Origin: Endoryza foliicola
GTDB taxonomy: Bacteria > Bacteroidota > Bacteroidia > Chitinophagales > Chitinophagaceae
NCBI GenBank assembly: GCA_965226965.1
Contig: OZ245715.1
Span: 3,472,001 to 3,536,000 of the forward strand
DNA: 64,000 nucleotides
Direction of reading: 5' to 3'
The position numbers were made by a program, and so were the translations under genes. The notes below the pieces were generated by a model. It was given only the letters and a program-made list of their open reading frames with translations. It searched no databases and was not told the DNA's origin. Below, one piece after another: positions 61,399 to 64,000 of the stretch. The stretch's first letter is position 1; every line of letters starts with the position of its first letter.

Positions 61399-62171
61399 GA
61401 CGATTTCAAAGCCGCTTCTTTCATTTTAGCCGCTGTGTCTTTGCCCAGATATTTCTCAATAAAAATATGAACGAGATAAATTAACGGGGTGCACAAAATA
61501 GCTACTATGAACTTGTAGGAATAGCCTGTAATAGCAATAGCCGTTACGCGCGCGAATGAAAAATGAAGTGAGAAATACAAATACATATAGCTCACCACAA
61601 CGGTATCTACCAATTGGCTAAACAAAGTAGAGACGGTTGCTCTCATCCAAATAGACTTCTCTCCTGTTATCAATTTGATTTTTTTGAAAACCAAGGCATC
61701 GGTTAATTGACCTATCAGGAAGGCAGTTAAAGAAGCAACGATGATATTCATGCCTTGTCCCAATATTTGAGTATAAGCAGCCTGCATATCAGGAACCCCA
61801 TTTTTGGCTTGAGAGCCTTTCCAGAAATCATCGGGATGCGTGTGAATAGCGAGATAGAACACTAGAAAGGCAAAAGCGATGAGACAGGCAGTTATGATTG
61901 AAAGAAAGCGCACCCCTTTTACGCCGTAGTACTCATTGATAATATCGGTCATAATAAACACCACCGGCCAAGGAAGCACCCCAACGGTAAGGGTAAAACC
62001 TAGCCCCGACTCACCCAGTAAAGTGAAATTAGCGGGAGTAAATCCAACTGTTTGTTCCAGCGAAAAAAGCTTCACTCCAATAATTTCAGCGATCAGCGCA
62101 TTGGCGATAAAAAACCCTCCCAAAATGATGAACAAACGGGTTGGCTTGTCTTTGATAATATTATGAATCAT
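61395..62171 (-). CDS. Queuosine precursor transporter-like protein (VUT/YhhQ family)
   Basis: Membrane protein of 258 residues, about seven to eight segments. Family marks are VFIMTDIINEYYGVKGVRF near residue 75, the middle ASLTAFLIGQLTDALVFKKIK and the C-terminal SLFSQLVDTVVVSYMYLY. YhhQ-type proteins import preQ0/preQ1 for tRNA queuosine. Its start overlaps the stop of the upstream membrane-protein gene as ATGA, so the two are coupled. Confidence 0.87.
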   Translation of the reverse strand: MIHNIIKDKPTRLFIILGGFFIANALIAEIIGVKLFSLEQTVGFTPANFTLLGESGLGFTLTVGVLPWPVVFIMTDIINEYYGVKGVRFLSIITACLIAFAFLVFYLAIHTHPDDFWKGSQAKNGVPDMQAAYTQILGQGMNIIVASLTAFLIGQLTDALVFKKIKLITGEKSIWMRATVSTLFSQLVDTVVVSYMYLYFSLHFSFARVTAIAITGYSYKFIVAILCTPLIYLVHIFIEKYLGKDTAAKMKEAALKSS

Positions 62172-62449
62172 GAAAACAAATAGATTAGTTGAGCAATGAG
62201 AACCAGAAAGTTAAAGAATATCATCCATTTGGGAATCAAGTTCTTTTGAGAATATCCACTCAACAACAAAACGGCGCTTATAATGTTTGCGGCGGCGTTT
62301 AAAAAGACACCGATGCCCAGCCCCAAAACGAGAAAGGTGGGAGTAATGTCGCGAATAAAGGTCCAATGAAAGTACTCATGCAAGGCGCTTAGGATGAAGC
62401 AGCCATTAACAATTACGGTCAGTCTGAGGAAAAATAATAGGTTTCTCAT
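62168..62449 (-). CDS. Small membrane protein of unknown function
   Basis: Protein of 93 residues with three hydrophobic stretches (LLFFLRLTVIVNGCFILSAL, FLVLGLGIGVFLNAAANIIS, MIFFNFLVLIAQLIYLFS). No family that I recognise. The ATGA overlap with the next gene argues for real translation and a possible partnership with the queuosine-precursor transporter. Divergent from the YfhO gene with 56 bases between the start codons. Confidence 0.72.
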   Translation of the reverse strand: MRNLLFFLRLTVIVNGCFILSALHEYFHWTFIRDITPTFLVLGLGIGVFLNAAANIISAVLLLSGYSQKNLIPKWMIFFNFLVLIAQLIYLFS

Positions 62450-62505
62450 ACCCTTGTGCTGTAAAATTGCATTATTTTGCCCATCTATTTAATTATTATT
62501 GATTT

Positions 62506-64000
62506 ATGATGAAAAATCTTTGGCAGAAATCTCAGCCACATGTGATTGCGATTGCGATTTTCTTTGTGATTGCCGTGTTCTATTGTTTGCCGGCATTCAA
62601 GGGAATGGTGGTAAATCAACACGACGTATTGGGTTGGAAAGGGATGGCGCAACAATCCTTCGAGTTCAAAGAGAAATACGGTCATTTTCCGTATTGGACC
62701 AATAGTTTGTTCAGTGGTATGCCTGCTTATCAAGTAGCATTTGAAAGCAAATACAATTTTGGCATTGCTTGGTTAGATTTCGTGTTCAAGTTAGGACTCG
62801 CTTCACCGGCAAGTTTGTTCTTTTTGAGTTGCCTTTGTTTCTACATTTTAGGAAACGTACTAAAAATGAAACCCTGGGTCGCTGTTTTTGCAGCTCTGGC
62901 TTATTCCTTTGCTTCTTACAATGCCATATTAGTGGCAGTAGGCCATACAACGAAGTTCTCTTCAATGGGATATGCACCGGCTGTATTAGCAGGGTTCATC
63001 TTACTAACACAAGGGAAATACCGTTGGGGCTTCATCACTACCTTAGTATTTAGTACGCTCCTCTTCTATCAGAATCACATCCAAATTGTTTATTATACCC
63101 TTATCACCATCGCCATTGCGGCTATCGCATTTGCAATCAAAGCAATCAAGGAAAAGCAATTTGTGGCTTTGGGAAAAACTGCTGCTTATGGTTTGGTAGC
63201 GGCGGGTATCAGCGCAGGCTCTTATGCCATCATGCTCATTCCCATGAACGAGTATGCCAAAGAAACCATGAGAGGCGGAAGATCTGAACTCACCATTAAC
63301 AAACCCAAAGACGATAAAACCAAAGGTGGACTCGACAAAGAGTACGCGTTTCGTTGGAGTTATGGCATTGATGAAACGCTCACCATTGCACTTCCTGAAT
63401 TGAAGGGCGGCAGCAGTGGCCCCGGTGAATTGGGCGACCAATCAAAAGCAATCAGTGTTTTGCAAGAATCGGGATTACCTCAGAATGCTCAACAGTATTT
63501 CTATCAATTTCTTTCCTCTTATTGGGGACCACAACGTTCCGGCACTTCAGGCCCTGTTTATTTTGGGGCGATCGTAGTGATGTTGTTCTTGATTGGTTTG
63601 TTTGTAGTCCGTTCTTGGCATTTAGGATGGTTGGTAGCCGCCACCCTATTCGGGTTGGTACTCGCTTGGGGCTATCATGTAAGCAGTATTAACTATTTCC
63701 TATTCGATCATTTGCCCTACTATAATAAATTTCGTGCTCCAAGTATTGCTATGGTAATTCCACAACTGACGTTCTCTGTGTTAGCGGGATTGGCTTTGCA
63801 AGCATTAATTTATGAAGACTGGAAAGAAGGAGAATTAATGAAGCGTTTGAAGCCGGCAGCTATTGCTGTTGCAGGTTTTGCGCTTATTATTTGTGCAATG
63901 TATTTCACCAGCGATTATCGCTCGGAAAACGACGTGGAAGGTAAGAAGATGATGGTGGAAGCGCTCACTCAAGGTCAAAACGAACAAGCAAGAGCGCAAG
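62506..64000 (+). CDS. YfhO-family membrane protein, truncated at the window edge
   Basis: The reading frame is open from the ATG at 62506 (MMKNLWQKSQ) to the end of the window, 498 complete codons. It starts with a hydrophobic helix (HVIAIAIFFVIAVFYCLPAF) followed by VVNQHDVLGWKGM and GHFPYWTNSLFSGMPAYQV, the conserved beginning of Bacteroidota YfhO-like proteins, which are usually about 800 residues with 12 or more membrane segments. Such proteins are thought to act as polyprenyl-linked glycosyltransferases. About eight to nine segments are visible. YWGPQRSGTSGPVYFGA and HLPYYNKFRAPS are also typical. The gene is incomplete here. Confidence 0.88.
   Translation, partial: MMKNLWQKSQPHVIAIAIFFVIAVFYCLPAFKGMVVNQHDVLGWKGMAQQSFEFKEKYGHFPYWTNSLFSGMPAYQVAFESKYNFGIAWLDFVFKLGLASPASLFFLSCLCFYILGNVLKMKPWVAVFAALAYSFASYNAILVAVGHTTKFSSMGYAPAVLAGFILLTQGKYRWGFITTLVFSTLLFYQNHIQIVYYTLITIAIAAIAFAIKAIKEKQFVALGKTAAYGLVAAGISAGSYAIMLIPMNEYAKETMRGGRSELTINKPKDDKTKGGLDKEYAFRWSYGIDETLTIALPELKGGSSGPGELGDQSKAISVLQESGLPQNAQQYFYQFLSSYWGPQRSGTSGPVYFGAIVVMLFLIGLFVVRSWHLGWLVAATLFGLVLAWGYHVSSINYFLFDHLPYYNKFRAPSIAMVIPQLTFSVLAGLALQALIYEDWKEGELMKRLKPAAIAVAGFALIICAMYFTSDYRSENDVEGKKMMVEALTQGQNEQARAQ

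Noticed and set aside
1..64000. tRNA, rRNA, CRISPR array, transposon or prophage
   Set aside because: Gaps over 100 bases were read on both strands; no cloverleaf-like sequence, direct-repeat array, integrase or terminal repeats were found.

Overview
The window looks like ordinary chromosome from a member of the Bacteroidota, most likely the family Chitinophagaceae. The pointers are a GLPGLI-family protein behind a SusC/TonB-receptor-type outer membrane protein, a DUF4139 protein, IorA/IorB-type molybdo-iron-sulfur enzymes, a eukaryote-like NADP isocitrate dehydrogenase, almost no Shine-Dalgarno sequences, and promoters of the Bacteroidota form TTTG-N19-TANNTTTG. There are about 54 protein genes. 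I see no rRNA or tRNA gene, phage, transposase or CRISPR array. The last gene (YfhO-like) runs off the right edge.

Layout. 0-3.2 kb: a short-chain dehydrogenase with an SMP-30 lactonase, then folC. 3.2-7.6 kb: a three-gene minus-strand set (ABC ATPase, DinB/YfiT-like protein, Nudix hydrolase), fbp and aspartokinase. 7.6-12.2 kb: a small unknown protein with its own promoter, dnaK, an exported amidohydrolase and a GtrA-like protein. 12.4-29.9 kb: argS, then an alpha-glucan region. It holds glgB with a TPR protein, an outer membrane receptor with a GLPGLI protein, a periplasmic GH13 enzyme with an SLC45/GPH-type sugar carrier, glgC and glgA, a second sugar carrier and an ROK kinase. 30-34.3 kb: lipA with a phosphodiester-glycosidase-domain protein, OsmC, a half-size asparaginase and free-methionine-R-sulfoxide reductase. 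34.4-39.5 kb: a lipoprotein cytochrome c, an amidohydrolase with an NTF2-like tail, and iorB/iorA, with iorB split by an in-frame TGA. 39.6-50.1 kb: housekeeping genes (ABC-F, M28 peptidase, RlmK-like methyltransferase with an MFS carrier, DUF4197, FKBP, K+ channel, SPFH protein). 50.5-54.2 kb: a DUF4139 protein with an inserted plug domain, a repeat-filled intergenic region and an alpha-glucan phosphorylase homologue. 55.4-64 kb: the mntR-mntH operon, two tandem Crp/Fnr regulators, icd, a PrsW protease, a queuosine-precursor-transporter-like protein and YfhO.

How the genes fit together. GlgC, GlgA and GlgB would make glycogen from glucose-1-phosphate. The phosphorylase homologue, the periplasmic GH13, two sugar carriers and the ROK kinase would handle uptake and breakdown of glucans, and Fbp would feed gluconeogenic carbon in. 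The phosphorylase lacks the lysine that normally holds pyridoxal phosphate, and the ROK kinase lacks the family's zinc cysteines. The best regulatory picture is mntR-mntH, where a palindrome lies across the -7 element and the transporter carries a C-terminal universal-stress domain.

I found no clearly new multi-gene system. The most useful leads are single-gene oddities (GlgP, the DUF4139-plug fusion, the vault-like repeats in the SPFH protein, NRAMP-USP, the split iorB) and some non-coding features (-7 elements almost touching start codons, and a stack of three repeat types at 52.3-52.5 kb). All functions are read from sequence motifs without database searches.
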